Source: Tetracladium setigerum
Lineage: Eukaryota; Ascomycota; Leotiomycetes; Helotiales
Direction: 5' to 3'
DNA length: 64,000 nucleotides
Assembly: GCA_031472005.1 (NCBI GenBank)
Contig: PZJY01000009.1
Location: 62,001 to 126,000, forward strand
The first letter of the stretch is position 1, and each line of letters opens with the position of its first letter. A program made the position numbers and the translations under genes. Shown here piece by piece: positions 35,548-47,359 of the stretch. The notes under the pieces were generated by a model that made no database searches, was not told the origin of the DNA, and was given only the letters and a program-made list of their open reading frames with translations.

Positions 35548-36503
35548 ACTCATGACCTCATCACTCAACCCTCGAGCCTCGTACCTGGACATCCTCAGTT
35601 CCCAGCATCTCATAATCCCAATATCAAATTGTTCGACCAGAAGAATACCACGTCAAGATGCCTCACGACAAGGAGATTGGTGTTCAACGGCAATGTTGTG
35701 GATCAGGCAAGACAGATGCGCAAGGATGAGGATGCTGCGCCCAAAATTAAGAAGCCTTCTAACGCGATTTATCTCAAGGGAAGATCATTCACCCGCTAGC
35801 TTTGGGTGGTTTTCATCGAAGGTATTTCACATCCAAACAAGGGGTTTTGGGTTGTTGGGGTAGGCATAGAGACGTTCTTGTGCCCACTACCAAGCACCCG
35901 GTAGTAACCGTGGGATGAACACAACTTAGTTACGTGATATTTAACACGGGCTCAATTGGAGATTGGTGGTTAGGATTTGGTGGTTGTGCCAGATCTTGGA
36001 TGGACGGTGTTGGATAATTTGCAAAGGGAGGAAGTAGCTTCGAATAATCACATGGTGAGAATGAATGTGGATCAGTCTTTTAAAATAGACATTACCATTG
36101 TGCTATTTATTTCTTAACTGTGGTGCCCGGTGGCTTGAAGGTCATTCTGTCTTTTGGGATTAAAATTTTGAAGTCCTCAATGTGTTATCTGATCGCCCAA
36201 GAGGGACTTCATCAACAGACGTCTATCGAACTCTGGACTCTTACCTTTGACTACGAATAAAACTGGACGTTCTTGAAGAGTCTCCTTTCATCTTTGCGGA
36301 ACTTAATTTTCCGCATCAGATGTCGCGGTGATGTTCTTGTTGAGGTGAATGGACAACCTCGCCTAGCAAGAGCGAAGGTGGGGCACTTCTCGCCAAGCAT
36401 CGCGAGATTTAGAGTGTTAAATATTCAAATAAGCCGGCTGTCTTTCAACAATTCAGTTGATGCCTCCCTGGCTGATACGTTATAGGCGACTCTTGAGAAA
36501 TTC

Positions 36504-36608
36504 ATTCCCTACAAGAGAAGCCTCCCAGTGCCACTCTTGTAACATACATTTCCTTCAAGGGAAGCCTCCTGGCGCGACTCTTGTAACATACATTTCCTTC
36601 AAGAGAAG
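36504..36608. repeat. 44-bp tandem repeat, 2.4 copies
   Basis: Two full diverged copies (36504-36547, 36548-36591) and a partial third (36592-36608) share the pattern ATTTCCTTCAAGRGAAG, then CCTCC, then CGACTCTTGTAACATAC. A remnant of an earlier copy (GCGACTCTTG) precedes the array at 36486. Copies differ at about one base in ten, so the array is not recent. Confidence 0.85.
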
Positions 36609-36710
36609 TACCTTAGAGGTCCGATCCCTCTCTTTTTTTTGGCTTTTTTTGCCATTTTTGTAAAGCAATTTTTTAAACATTTTTTTTCTATTCATGTAGT
36701 CAGAATGATT

Positions 36711-36737
36711 GGTTGTGCCTTTGTAAAAGGCATAACC
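36711..36737. repeat. Short hairpin (inverted repeat)
   Basis: Arms GGTTGTGCCTTT and AAAGGCATAACC flank a short loop with one mismatch that would pair as G-T in RNA. It follows a T-rich tract. The role is unknown. It could be a transcript end structure or part of a small element. Confidence 0.6.
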
Positions 36738-37418
36738 GACCCATGTTCTTCTTCCATTTTTCGGTCCTTCTAATTTTTCCGCTTTTTACGTCCCACAAAT
36801 GGGATCCTCGAGCAGCACCAGATTTCGTGCCTTTCTATCACATCTCCTCGACTCAACCTACGCAATTGATTCAACAAGAAGATACATCAACATTGTGTTT
36901 ATGTTTAGGGCATCTAAGGTTTATTCGAACAAAGCGTTCCGCACGAATGTAAGCTATTACAACCAGGAATTTGACTGACGGACGATGAGGACATGGATAA
37001 AATCGCCTGTGATCGACACAAATGGACGTTACTTCTCCTCTCGTGGCTTGTTTGGCGTTAGGGAGCTCCTCTGCTTTAATTTTCTGGGACACATACTGCC
37101 ATCCTATGGATACTAAATCTCGCAATTAATCATCACTGTGCGTACTCCATGCTATGGAAAGACAGATGGCACCACTAGTGTTGCAATTTTGCGATTCCTC
37201 CGTGGAGCATGGGCTCCATCCTCTCCTCTATTTTTCTTCCACCCGAACGTGTTATGCTCGTTTCCAATACCTCGCCCTCCCCCTCTTTTTCTTCCTACGG
37301 GGCTTCTTGGATGACCTGTGTTGTAACAGATCTTGTACCTTCGTCGTGATTAAATCGTAATCGTAGAGTCTGTATTTCAAGCCAACTCTTGGCATCCAAA
37401 GTGCTGCTGGAACATCAA

Positions 37419-37447
37419 ACCTACCTACCTACCTACCTACCTAGGTA
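37419..37447. repeat. CCTA tetranucleotide microsatellite
   Basis: About six ACCT units run into a palindromic CCTAGGTA end. A similar CCTA/TAGG run occurs at 46375-46415 before the small zinc-finger gene. Confidence 0.85.
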
Positions 37448-38057
37448 CAGGAATCAATCCTTGTAAAGCCTAACAAGTTTCTTGCACCCCGCAAATATGC
37501 ACTTGCCTCCGCAGACCTAAATTATGTATCTAGCTTCGAAGGACCGTACCATCGACGTGTATTCCAGCAGGGTGGAGATGATTCCATCACCGTGAAATAA
37601 AGGAATATCCTACATTCCATATTGTCTGCTCCCTCATTTCTGATCAACGAGGTAGTGGTAGTAGTCGATATGGCGCAGAGGAAAGGCGAGGTGCTGTAGC
37701 TTTTGTTTCGAACCACAGCAAAATACACGTGGGGCAACGAGATTCAACGGATTATGTTCCACATATGATGATGTATAGCATCGTGCTGAATCTGCCAAGA
37801 AGGTGCAAAGTTAATTTTATGTATGGGAATCTGAGAGGTCGAAAGGTGAAGTGGAGGGGCGCCATGGTTGAATTTCACTCTTCGCATCAACTTTCCAACT
37901 CCAGGAATCATCTCTGAAGCCTCGCGTTCGCGTTACTCACAACACTTCGACCAGAAACATCCTTCCACAACTTTTCACGACGCATAATCCTCTCAACACA
38001 CATTCCGACAAGATGGCTTATCTTGAGTCTGAGTCAGAGGTCGTCGCAGTTATTTAA

Positions 38058-38862
38058 ATGACAAAAGAAAAGGACGAGTACAGACCGGTCCTCTCTGTCA
38101 TCAATCGTGCAGCAAGTTCAGGATACGTCGCAAAGTTCATGCCTATCCATATCACGCGCCGGATTTACCGCAAGAGCCGGGGCAATCACAATGGCGGAAG
38201 TTCTCACAAGTCCCAGCTTATTTTGACCAAGAAAGTTAAGAAGGTCGATGGCACTGAGGATGGGAAGACGAAGGTCGATGAATCCAACAATGAGAAGGAG
38301 GATACCGAAACCACACAGAGAACCAAACAATCCATCATCATCTTCGAACCCAACTCATCGCCTCTATCTCGTACAAAGAAAGAGGCAAACGTAAGCCTTG
38401 CACTCTATGTTTTGGAGGTTCTTCGGGTGAGTTTCCCTTAGTTCTTCAGTCCCGCTAGGTCAATGGAATACCTCTGACTGATTTAAAATATTTGTAGGAT
38501 GCGTATACCTCCGACTTAACCACCCGCACGGATCAAAATCGTCGCGACGGCGATTTTCCGATCTCCTTATTGATGGTTTTCAAGGTACGCAAGTTCCATG
38601 TAGCGACCGTATCTCGCTTGAGCTAACGTTTTTGTTTACGCAGGCCAACTTCTTCCACAATTTGCACGCAAAGAACGAGAGGTGGATGAAGAAACAGGAA
38701 AAGATTGCCCAGGACAAGGGTGACGAGGGAGAATTGAGCGAGTTGAGTGAGGTCGACGAGGATGATTTTACAGACGTTGATCCAGCCACACTAGATCTGG
38801 GCTATGTTCCTGATGCAAAGAGCACCGAGGACAATGTTGATGGCTCTTCGAAGGAGGATTAG
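38058..38862 (+). CDS. Hypothetical protein, Lys- and Glu/Asp-rich, three exons
   Basis: Exons 38058-38426, 38498-38584 and 38644-38862 join in phase to 224 residues. The donors are GTGAGT and GTACGC and both acceptors end in AG. The N-terminal half is basic, with the segment ITRRIYRKSRGNHNG, and the last exon is strongly acidic. No signal peptide, membrane helix or known domain is visible. An ATG in good context (gacaagATGG) lies 45 bp upstream in the same frame and opens a 14-codon frame that ends in TAA directly before this ATG. The true start may therefore be at 38013 with a mutated codon, or that short frame is a uORF. Function unknown. Confidence 0.6.
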
Positions 38863-39027
38863 ATACTAGCGAGAGCGGTTTGAGGCTTTCACGGCTGGGG
38901 AATGTCGTCCGAGGACCGAAAATGGTTAGGAATAACAAACCACTGGGAAAAGATTTTCAGATTGGGGAGTGAGATTTCACAGCCCTACAAGAAACTAGCC
39001 CCTCCCTGTACAGATCAATCCACAACA

Positions 39028-39516
39028 ATGAAATCCATCATCACCATCACCCTGGCTCTCCTCGCCACAACAGTCACGTCGCTCTCTCTCCCTTCGCCCC
39101 AAATATTGCCCAAGCCAAAGAATAAAGTTGGGCCTTATAAAATTTGTGCATCTCCTCATCTCCTTGCATCTGATCTCATCTACTAAGCACCTACCTACCC
39201 ATTCGCTCTCCTCTTGCTTGCAACATTGGTTATCTGCTATTCGTCTTCTCGGCTTGTCCTAGCTCTAAACTGAAAAAAATGCTGACATGTAAACCCATCC
39301 ATCCATCAGATGGCGGCACAGAATACACCAACCCACTTCCAGCCCTCTGCGTTCCGGATTGGACGGGAGGAACTTGGGCTTGTGTGTATGTTAGTCTAGT
39401 TATGTCCATCTATTGCTTCTTTTCTTGAATAATCGGTTGGTGCTATGGTCTTTGATGTACTGGCGATGTTGTGGAATGTGGTAGAGCAATCGATTTGTTC
39501 GCCTGCTGATTGGTAA
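39028..39516 (+). CDS. Possible small secreted protein
   Basis: The first exon starts with a clear signal peptide (ATTVTSLSLP cleavage region) of about 20 residues. A short basic stretch (PKPKNKVGPYK) follows. A following segment, GGTEYTNPLPALCVPDWTGG, looks like coding sequence and is linked by an intron at about 39146-39309 with a weak GTGCAT donor. A third exon (39487-39516) would add QSICSPADW and a stop, giving 73 residues with three cysteines. Phases fit, but both introns use weak donors and the cysteine number is odd, so the model is tentative. If real, it is an effector-like secreted peptide. The first exon read without splicing stops at 39186. Confidence 0.35.
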
Positions 39517-42500
39517 ATCTCTGATGGACTTGACGACGGATGTGACTCGCGGGAATGGATAGCGGAAGTGTAGGGATCTTTTAGTTGTAGTAGAGGTCTA
39601 GAGGTATATGGAGCTTAATAAGTTCGCGTTGGTCAATTTTCCTTGAGATGTTTTGTGTTCTTCGCTGAGAAATATGCTTCGCCAAGAAATTTTCGTAGTG
39701 TTTGTCTCTGTAGTACGGCACCACAAACGCGAGAGCAAGAAAGAAGAGGGAGGAAAAGTGAAACGCATGAGCTTTGATTTGGAAGATCGAATACTGGGTT
39801 CTCGAGTAAGTAAAGTTTGGATGCTCCGAGGTAGAGCCCCATGGGCTTGCTTTCGCTTCGGTGAGGACATTTAATATCCTCAAACTGAGCGTTCGGGAGA
39901 ATCACGAGAGATACTTAAACAATCGGACTATTCTCTACGTCTGGAAAGATAGTTTACTTACATGGATGGAAGAGGAGTATTCAATCGTTGTCCGACTATG
40001 AGATGTGTTAAAACCCACTCCAAAAGAACACAAAACTCTTTGATTGGTCGATTCGGTTGATCGAGAACATAGCTACGGATTTTTAATCATCTGGAAGGAT
40101 TGACTGCCTAATAGGTAGTGACAGAAAGTCGGAAATTTCCACAAGATATGACGAGCAATGTCTCAGAAGAAACCGTGTTGAAAACTGGTAACAAAGTACA
40201 ATGCATACAACGAAAGAATACAACGCTGCAACAGAATCTCAACGGGGCGTATACCACGTGGCTTTCAAGCCCAATGTATAAAAACCAGTCCCCAAAGTGG
40301 TCGCTGGTTTCTTGAACAGGCTAAATCGAGTGGTCTCGGGGAAGGGGGAAGGCTGCAGCCAGGGCCACGACGGGTTCTGGTACGACGTCGAAAAGTAAGG
40401 CTGCTGAGTTTGACAATTACTTGACCTGCATTCGAGTTTGTATCAGGTGGTGGTGAAAAGCCAACTTTTTTGCGCGACGGACGCCATTGAAGCCTACCCC
40501 CACGGGAAAACAGGTCTTCGATGATTTGTTGACCCAAAGATGCTTGGGTAGGTAACAGCAGAAGATGTGATGTTTGTGAAAGGTTCAGCGGTCAATAACA
40601 GATAAGGATCATGCAGCTTTCCAGACCGCCAAAGGAGAAATATGGTAAGCTAGGCAAAGCGTCGTCAATGAGTCTGGTGAAGAAGAAAAGAATGAAATTG
40701 TGGAGCAGAGATGCATATGCGATGTAAAGCAGATCGACAGGACCTGGGTATTCCCAGCCTCCACCACACGAGTCAACAACTCAGATGCCTGGAGGAAGAG
40801 TCCTCATTACTTTGGACGTAAAGATTGAAATTGCATTAGATTAATGAAAGAGGTATTGTGACCTTACAGATGATTCAAGAATTTGATGAAATTGAGGGGA
40901 ACGGAGGGAAGACGCGGCTCCGGCTTGATACAACACATCCCCCACTAGGAGGATTGTGTCCAACACAGGGACAAACCCAAAAAAAAAAAAAGAAATAAAG
41001 ATTCAAAAGCATGATTCAACAATTCAAGTCAGCTGCTGGACACGGAATATATCCGAAAAAATAATCCAGAAGTCCAGGAAGAGCAACCATGCCCAGACTG
41101 CAGAGAGCGACATTTGACGTTCCACAACCAAGCGCATTGCCTCCCAATGGGGAATTTTGCTGCTGCGGAAGCACATCCTCCGCATTTATCGGTTGTCCGC
41201 AATGAGAACACCGAGACTTCCGTGAACCTTTTATCTCTGTTGGTGAGAGTAGAGTGAGTACATATTGCGCAGTACAGTATATATGTTTAGTGTGTTATAT
41301 CAGACTTGTCCGAATTGGGCGTTTGAAGCTTCTCGTAGACGGGAAAGTGGTAGATTTTGGAGATGGCGCCTGTAACTGCAGCCGGCGCATTTCCCAGGAA
41401 TTGCCGCGGTTGCTCGACGAGAATGAGCCTGATTGCTGGGACGAAGAGCGAGCTAGACTGCTTGTAGATGCGTTCCCAGACCTTCCGAGTGTTGCTGCAG
41501 GTACATATTACTATACTAATAAGTGCAGTACAGTACACATGTGGAGAATCAAGAATGCCGAAAAGACTGGGCGATAATATGGAGTCGAGTTACAGTAACG
41601 CGGTGTGATGAGTATAATGCGCAAGTTCCTTGATGAAGTTTCATTGGAAATGAAGAAACGAGCGAACAAAATGTGCGGCTTTTGAGATCTGAATGAGGAG
41701 GAGGAGGAGAAGAATGGAGATGGAGATGGAGATGCAGATGCTGAAAGACGGTGAGACGTCGGCGAGATGCTGGTCCCGAAGTTGAGCCGACGCCCACAGA
41801 CCAATCAGTGAAGTCTAAAATGTTCTTACTTCAACGTCACTCAATTGCCATATTCAATTTGCGAAGAGACGAATCTGCATTCCATTATCATGCCCTAGGT
41901 AAGTGCAGGTTATGCGCCCCTTTCTTTACTCTGATATTCCCCAAACCAATATACTGTATTACTTTTGCAAATTCTCCACAATTAATATCATACAATTTGC
42001 CACATTTGGCCATTATTGAGAAGCTTTTCGACACTTTTGAATAAATTACCTCGTAATTCCAAACTACCCTCCCATCCTCGACACCACCACACCCCTCCTT
42101 CAATCCCACGCCACTTCCCAAAGGTTGATTCCCTGCAGCGCCCCATGATCCACCAAGAAGCAGAGCACAACGCAACCTACTGTACAAGCCCTTCCTCCCG
42201 ATAGTAGAAGAAGGATGACGGGACTTGGGCATTGGCTGTTCAGCACACCAAACCATCCGAACCTCCCACCATAGACTTCCCGAGGCAACCCTTACAGTAC
42301 CTTCTCACTGCCGCCCTCAAACCGAAACGAATCAAACGAATTGGCACATCAATACGAGGTCTCTAGTATACCTCCCTGCCATCAAAAGTAGCTTTCGGAA
42401 GCTCGTCTACACAGACTACATACACCTGCGGTTGGCGTGGATCACATCGTCTTGGCTCGACTCCTCGTCTGACAACAACGGGACTCAACACCCCGCGGCT

Positions 42501-42803
42501 AGCAGATATCACGCTGGGGTGGATACTGGAGAAGAGTACAAAGGCCGGGGTGCCTGGTACTGGTTGGCGTATGAAGTTCAGTATCCAGACGGAGGCTGAT
42601 AACTTGTGAACGCTGTGCCCGCACTCCCTCCTGTTACCTGCTGCATCTTCGACATTACTCCCCTCTGGTCAGCAGTCAACGGCCCACCTGACTATTTCGC
42701 ATCCTCGATACGAGAATTGGAGCGCACATATATAAGGAGCATGCATACCGATATCTCTTTTTCTTCGGGTTCTAAACCTTCGATTCCAGAACCGTCGTCC
42801 ACC
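39517..42803. other. Gene-poor stretch upstream of beta-mannosidase
   Basis: More than 3 kb without a supportable gene. Overlapping minus-strand frames at 39581-39905 and frames at 41254-41577 (plus), 41511-41804 and 41888-42256 (minus) lack known domains. An A-run of 14 lies at about 40978-40992. TACTGTA/TACAGTA heptamers cluster at 41273, 41529, 41591, 41952 and 42293. The final 200 bp are the likely promoter of the mannosidase gene, with a TATA-like ACATATATAAGG at 42727-42738. Confidence 0.5.
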
Positions 42804-45411
42804 ATGTCGAAGCATATCACTATTCCCATCGATCAGGGCTGGACCTTCAAGCAGGTCGACAAGAAGGATGCGAAATTCTTGCCGGTTGCACAGTTCCCAC
42901 AAATGTGCATTTGGATCTGATTGCCAATGGCATCATCGCGGATCCTTTCATGGGAAAGAATGAGAACGATGTACAATGGATTGGCGAGGTTGATTGGGTA
43001 TACAAAACAACCTTTGCTGCTCCAGCTCCAAGCGATGGGGCAAAGTCTGTAATCTCATTTGAGGGATTGGACACATATGCTACCGTCTTACTGAACGGCA
43101 AGGAAATCCTCAAAACCGAGAGTATGTTCACCCCGGAAAGGGTAGATGTGACTTCGGTCTTGAAGGAGGGAGACAACGAGCTGGAAATTACCTTCGAAAG
43201 TGCATATCTCAAGGGATGCGCCATTGTTGAGAAGTATCCAGATCACAAGTGGGGTTGCTGGAACGGTGATACTTCTCGATTGGCCGTACGAAAAGCACAA
43301 TATCACTGGGTATGTTCCTCTAAAATAATAGAATAGTATTTCGGTACTGACAACTGCTAGGGATGGGATTGGGGACCAACTTTGATGACCTGTGGACCTT
43401 GGAGACCAATTAATCTTGAGATCATCTCCTCTCGCATTTCTGACCTCTACTTTGTAGCAAGTGTTGACAAGTCGCTCGAAAGCGCACAGGTCGCCGCCAA
43501 GGCTGAGGTTGAGGGTACTGCGACCGATGTCAAGTTTGTCATTTCGATAGATGGAAACGAGGTCGACTCTAAGACTGTCAAGTCTTCCGACGGACTTGCC
43601 TCACACACATTCGATATCAAGGAACCCCAACTTTGGTATCCTATTCGCTATGGCGCCCAGCCACTATACACCATCACTGCTACCCTCAGCCACTCCGACA
43701 CCGAAGTCCACTCAGAGAGCAAAAAGTTCGGTCTTCGACGAGCTGAACTCATCCAACAACCACTCATCGACCAACCCGGAACCTCCTTTTTCTTCCAAAT
43801 TAACAACATTCCAATCTTCTGTGGAGGTAGTGATTGGATTCCCGCAGACAACTTCATCCCCCGAATCTCAAAAGAGAAGTATTATGACTGGGTAAAGTTG
43901 GTAGCAGACGGCAACCAGTTCATGATTCGTGTTTGGGGAGGTGGAATCTACGAGGAGCAGGCATTCTACGATGCTTGTGATGAGCTTGGTGTCTTGGTAT
44001 GGCAAGATTTCATGTTCGGATGTGGAAATTATCCTGGTTTTCCAGAATACTTGGCGCTGGTGAAGAGAGAGGCTGAGGAGAACGTGAAACTTCTCCGACA
44101 CCACCCTTCCATCATCATCTGGGCTGGAAACAACGAAGATTACCAATACCAAGAACAACAAGGGCTCACATACGACTTTGAAAACAAGGATGCTGAGAGT
44201 TGGTTGAAGACTGATTTCCCAGCAAGATACATCTACGAGAAGATCTTGGCAGATGCGTGCGAAGAATTCACTCCAGATGTCTACTATCACTTTGGATCTC
44301 CTTGGGGTGCTGGAAAGGCAACAAGTGATCCAACTGTTGGTGACATGCACCAATGGAACGTCTGGCACGGTTCTCAAGAAAAGTATCAGAACTTCGACCA
44401 GTTGGTTGGTCGATTCGTCTCTGAATTCGGTATGGAAGCTTTCCCCAACATTAAGACAATTGAGTCCTTCCTGCCACTCGGAAAGGATGACCCAGATCGT
44501 TTCGCCCAGTCGTCCACAGTGGACTTCCACAACAAAGCCGACGGACACGAGCGAAGAATTGCACTCTACCTCGTCGAAAACTTCCGCTACGCCCCCGATC
44601 CCTCGAACAATTCATCTACTCCACCCAATTGATGCAAGCCGAGTGCTTGGCATCAGCCTACAGACTATGGAAACGACAATGGAAAGGCCCAGGAAAGGAG
44701 TACTGCGGTGGAGCATTAGTCTGGCAAATCAATGACTGCTGGCCCGTCACCTCATGGTCAATTGTCGATTACTACCTCCGACCCAAACACGCCTATTACA
44801 CCGTCAAGCGTGAAATGGCACCCATCTCCCTCGGCGTAACTCGCAAGACCCATCTCACACCAAAAGACAAATACACCCGTGCTCACATCGACAAGAAGAT
44901 CGAGATCGAAATCTGGGGTTCCAACCTCACACTCAAAGCCATCGTTGGAGACATTGTAGTCAAAGCCTTCGATGTCATCACCGGCAAGGAAACATACTCC
45001 AAGACCGTCAAATCCGCTTTCAATCTCCCACCCAACGCTTCAACAGAAATCACATCCTTCCCCGTCCCCGTCAAGCACGCCGGTCAAGACCTCGAAAACC
45101 GCACCGTCGTCGCAGCTTATCTCTACGCTGATGGCGTTCAGATTGCGCGATATATCAACTGGCCTGAACCGCTGAAATACGTGCACCTGCAGAAGCCCAA
45201 ACATCTGACTGCTGAGATGAGTCGTGATGGCAAGACGGTGGAGTTGAGTGCTGAGTTCCCTGTCAAGGGTGTTGCGGTCGAGTGTGAGGATGATGAGGTG
45301 GTGTTTGAGGATAATTTGGTGGATGTTGTGCCCGGTGAGATTGTCAATATTGGAGTGAAGGGAGCGACGAAGGGGACGAAGTTGAGTGTTAGGTATTTGG
45401 GTATGATCTAA
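42804..45411 (+). CDS. mndB: Beta-mannosidase, glycoside hydrolase family 2, two apparent frameshifts
   Basis: Two exons (42804-43309, 43361-45411) encode a family 2 enzyme with no signal peptide, hence the intracellular beta-mannosidase type that trims mannose from the ends of short beta-mannosides. The N-terminal jelly-roll begins DQGWTFKQ and contains VQWIGEVDWVYKTTF. The acid/base glutamate lies in WAGNNEDYQYQ (about residue 428) and the nucleophile in FVSEFGMEAFPN (about 524). C-terminal Ig-like domains end the protein. The frame breaks at C3 runs at 42896-42898 and 44600-44602. One added C at each restores continuous family sequence and gives 2,559 bases, 852 residues, close to the family norm. 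Both are probably sequencing undercalls. The start is the ccaccATG just before SKHITIPID. Confidence 0.9.
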
Positions 45412-46544
45412 GTACGGTGGAATTGTGGAGGAGAATTTGGTTGGGCCCACCTGAGGGACGTAGTGACATTGCAAAATGGTGAAGATTGCTTGTAGGAAGT
45501 TCTGCTAGTGGTTTGGAGTAATTATTATTATCTCTCTCCCTCTCTATGGTTGTTTGAGGAGTTTTAACGAATAGATTTATTTATGTTCTCCCACTCTTGA
45601 ACTGATGTTTGTGTGTTCTTGTATATTGAATATGAAGTAGGCTTAGGCGTTTAGTGGTCGCATTTTGCTCAAGTCTCTTCGTGGTTTCTCCACATATTTC
45701 TTCCTCTTCTGCAAAAACAAGATTAGAGAAAGTTCGCTGGTGCATCTATCTATCTGTTGTATCAATTGTCTCCCGCAGTTGATAGTCAATAGTCTTGTTA
45801 ACGGCGAGTAAATTCTGAATCATCCTACTTCCAGTAAGTCAACTCGGCAAGCCATCTTCGCTCAGCTCAGCTCAGCTCTCGAGGGGGAAGAAGGAGACTG
45901 ATTGGGTCGGTTGGGTTGTTGGGTTGTTAAATATGGACTTATAGAAGGGTGGATGGATAGATGGATTGAGGGACAGGGAGTTCTTGGACTGGAGTCGAGG
46001 CATGTCGCATCAGAAGACAAGTGGGAAAGATGCCTAAAAAATATAATCGTTGGGTTAGAAAATCACCAAATCAAGACTTTTCGCTGCCTAGTATTTACCT
46101 AGTGAGAGACAGCAACGCGTGACTTTCCAGCAATGCGTTGTGTAGAAGAGAAAATGCTATATTTGGATCTAGTCTTTCGTGTCGCATGTATTAAGTAAAT
46201 ATCCTCAGAGAGTGTGTCATTAATTTGGTTCAGAGGGGAGTGGTGCCTAATTTATTAGGCAGTTTGTCACAGGGACCCGGTGAGGCACAGATCCGCCAAG
46301 CACTTTGTATATCTTGTGCATCCCTCCTTTCCTACAAAGACTTGACAGTAACAGTCGAGTGCATAATAACTCTCTAGGTACCTACCTAGGTATCTAGGCA
46401 GGTAAGGTAGGTATGCACCGATAGTCCTGCTCTTGCAGCACAGTCTAGCTCTTGCGGTCTAGTATTTCATAGGCATCGCCTCCGCCATTCTCACTGCTCT
46501 TTCTCACCATTATTCACATTGTCCAAACATTAACCACCATCATC
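45412..46544. other. Spacer downstream of beta-mannosidase
   Basis: No supportable gene. A GGAT/GATG-rich run lies near 45945-45965 and a CCTA/TAGG palindromic run at 46375-46415. The last 100 bp, C-rich and ending in ACCATCATC, look like a normal fungal leader for the gene at 46545. Confidence 0.55.
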
Positions 46545-47134
46545 ATGGGATACGTCGCTATTGTTCGCGGCTTCAAGCTATCCTTCACCAAACTGGATGC
46601 ACTTCTCATTGCCAGCGAACTCGCCCCTCTCGAACGGTCCCGGCCCACTGACGCAGAGGAAGCTGATATTGCGAGGCTCTTCAGAGACATGGGCAACGAT
46701 TGCGATATCAAGCTGATCATACCCTCCGCCGAATCCTACAATCAGTCAAACTACATCTACATTTGCGACTACTGGCTTCCAATCATCGCCAGTAGGGAGC
46801 TTGACGGTGTTGAGGAGAAGCCTGCAACTCCAGCCTTTCAAGCACTGGCTACGAGTCTCCAAGCTGAGTCTGATGTGCGTCGGTTTGTCTTATGCAGCAC
46901 GGCATTCGACCCAGATATGCTGCCCAGAGAACTCGTCCAGCAACACACAGTATGTATTACACCACGATATGCACACAAGCGTAGTAGTAATAGGTCTGTA
47001 GACTGACAAACCCTCAGCCTCCAATTTCATGTGGTGTTTGCACTGTAGATTTTGACACTTGGCATGGTCGAATGGCGCACCGTGCCGAAGTACATGGTAT
47101 ATCTGAGGATCAGAACCCATTGCCAGAATGTTAG
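46545..47134 (+). CDS. Small protein with one C-terminal C2H2-type zinc finger
   Basis: Exon 1 (46545-46949) and exon 2 (47018-47134) join in phase at a GTATGT donor and a CTCAG acceptor, giving 173 residues. The N-terminal part (GYVAIVRGFKLSFTKLDALL) resembles a fungal family of unknown function. Exon 2 encodes a single finger with Cys-x2-Cys-x12-His-x4-His spacing, CGVCTVDF through HRAEVH. The finger spacing is close to DNA- or RNA-binding C2H2 fingers, but one finger alone rarely binds DNA stably. The unspliced reading would end at 47006 and lose the finger. The finger frame being open and conserved-looking supports the spliced model. Role unknown. Confidence 0.7.
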
Positions 47135-47359
47135 AGGCAATCAAACACGGAGCACCACTGCTAAACTCAGTAGTTGCAGATTATTGTTGGTGCAAATTGA
47201 GTTGTTGTGTTGTTTATTTGACCTTGTGCATACGCCGCTTTCATAACATCAAATAATCCGGTTCTTGTTACCCAATTGCTAAATATCACAAGGAAACTTG
47301 ATCCCGGTTCAGACAACAAGAATAAATTGTAAATTCCTACAGAGAAGTTTAAATCTCTC

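Larger units (their letters stand above)
33578..38012. other. Gene-poor, repeat-bearing stretch
   Basis: More than 4 kb without a supportable gene. It contains an inverted-repeat element at 34815-34893, a 14-bp tandem repeat at 35498-35547, a 44-bp tandem repeat at 36504-36608, a hairpin at 36711-36737 and a CCTA run at 37419-37447, listed separately. Frames at 34437-34646 (minus) and 35188-35799 (plus, no usable ATG) lack recognisable domains. T-rich tracts at 36632-36690 suggest decay or non-coding function. Confidence 0.55.

Noticed and set aside
35188..35799. 203-codon frame with a basic C-terminus
   Set aside because: It has no ATG near its start, and a 14-bp tandem repeat runs through it.
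36504..36608. CRISPR-like array
   Set aside because: This is eukaryotic DNA and the repeats are head-to-tail without spacers, an ordinary minisatellite.
37665..37725. tRNA-like A and B box resemblance
   Set aside because: TGGCGCAGAGG resembles an A box, but the supposed B box does not form a five-base-pair T stem and no acceptor stem pairs.
44629..45411. A separate gene beginning inside the beta-mannosidase
   Set aside because: It is the C-terminal part of the same enzyme, displaced by a one-base loss in a C-run.
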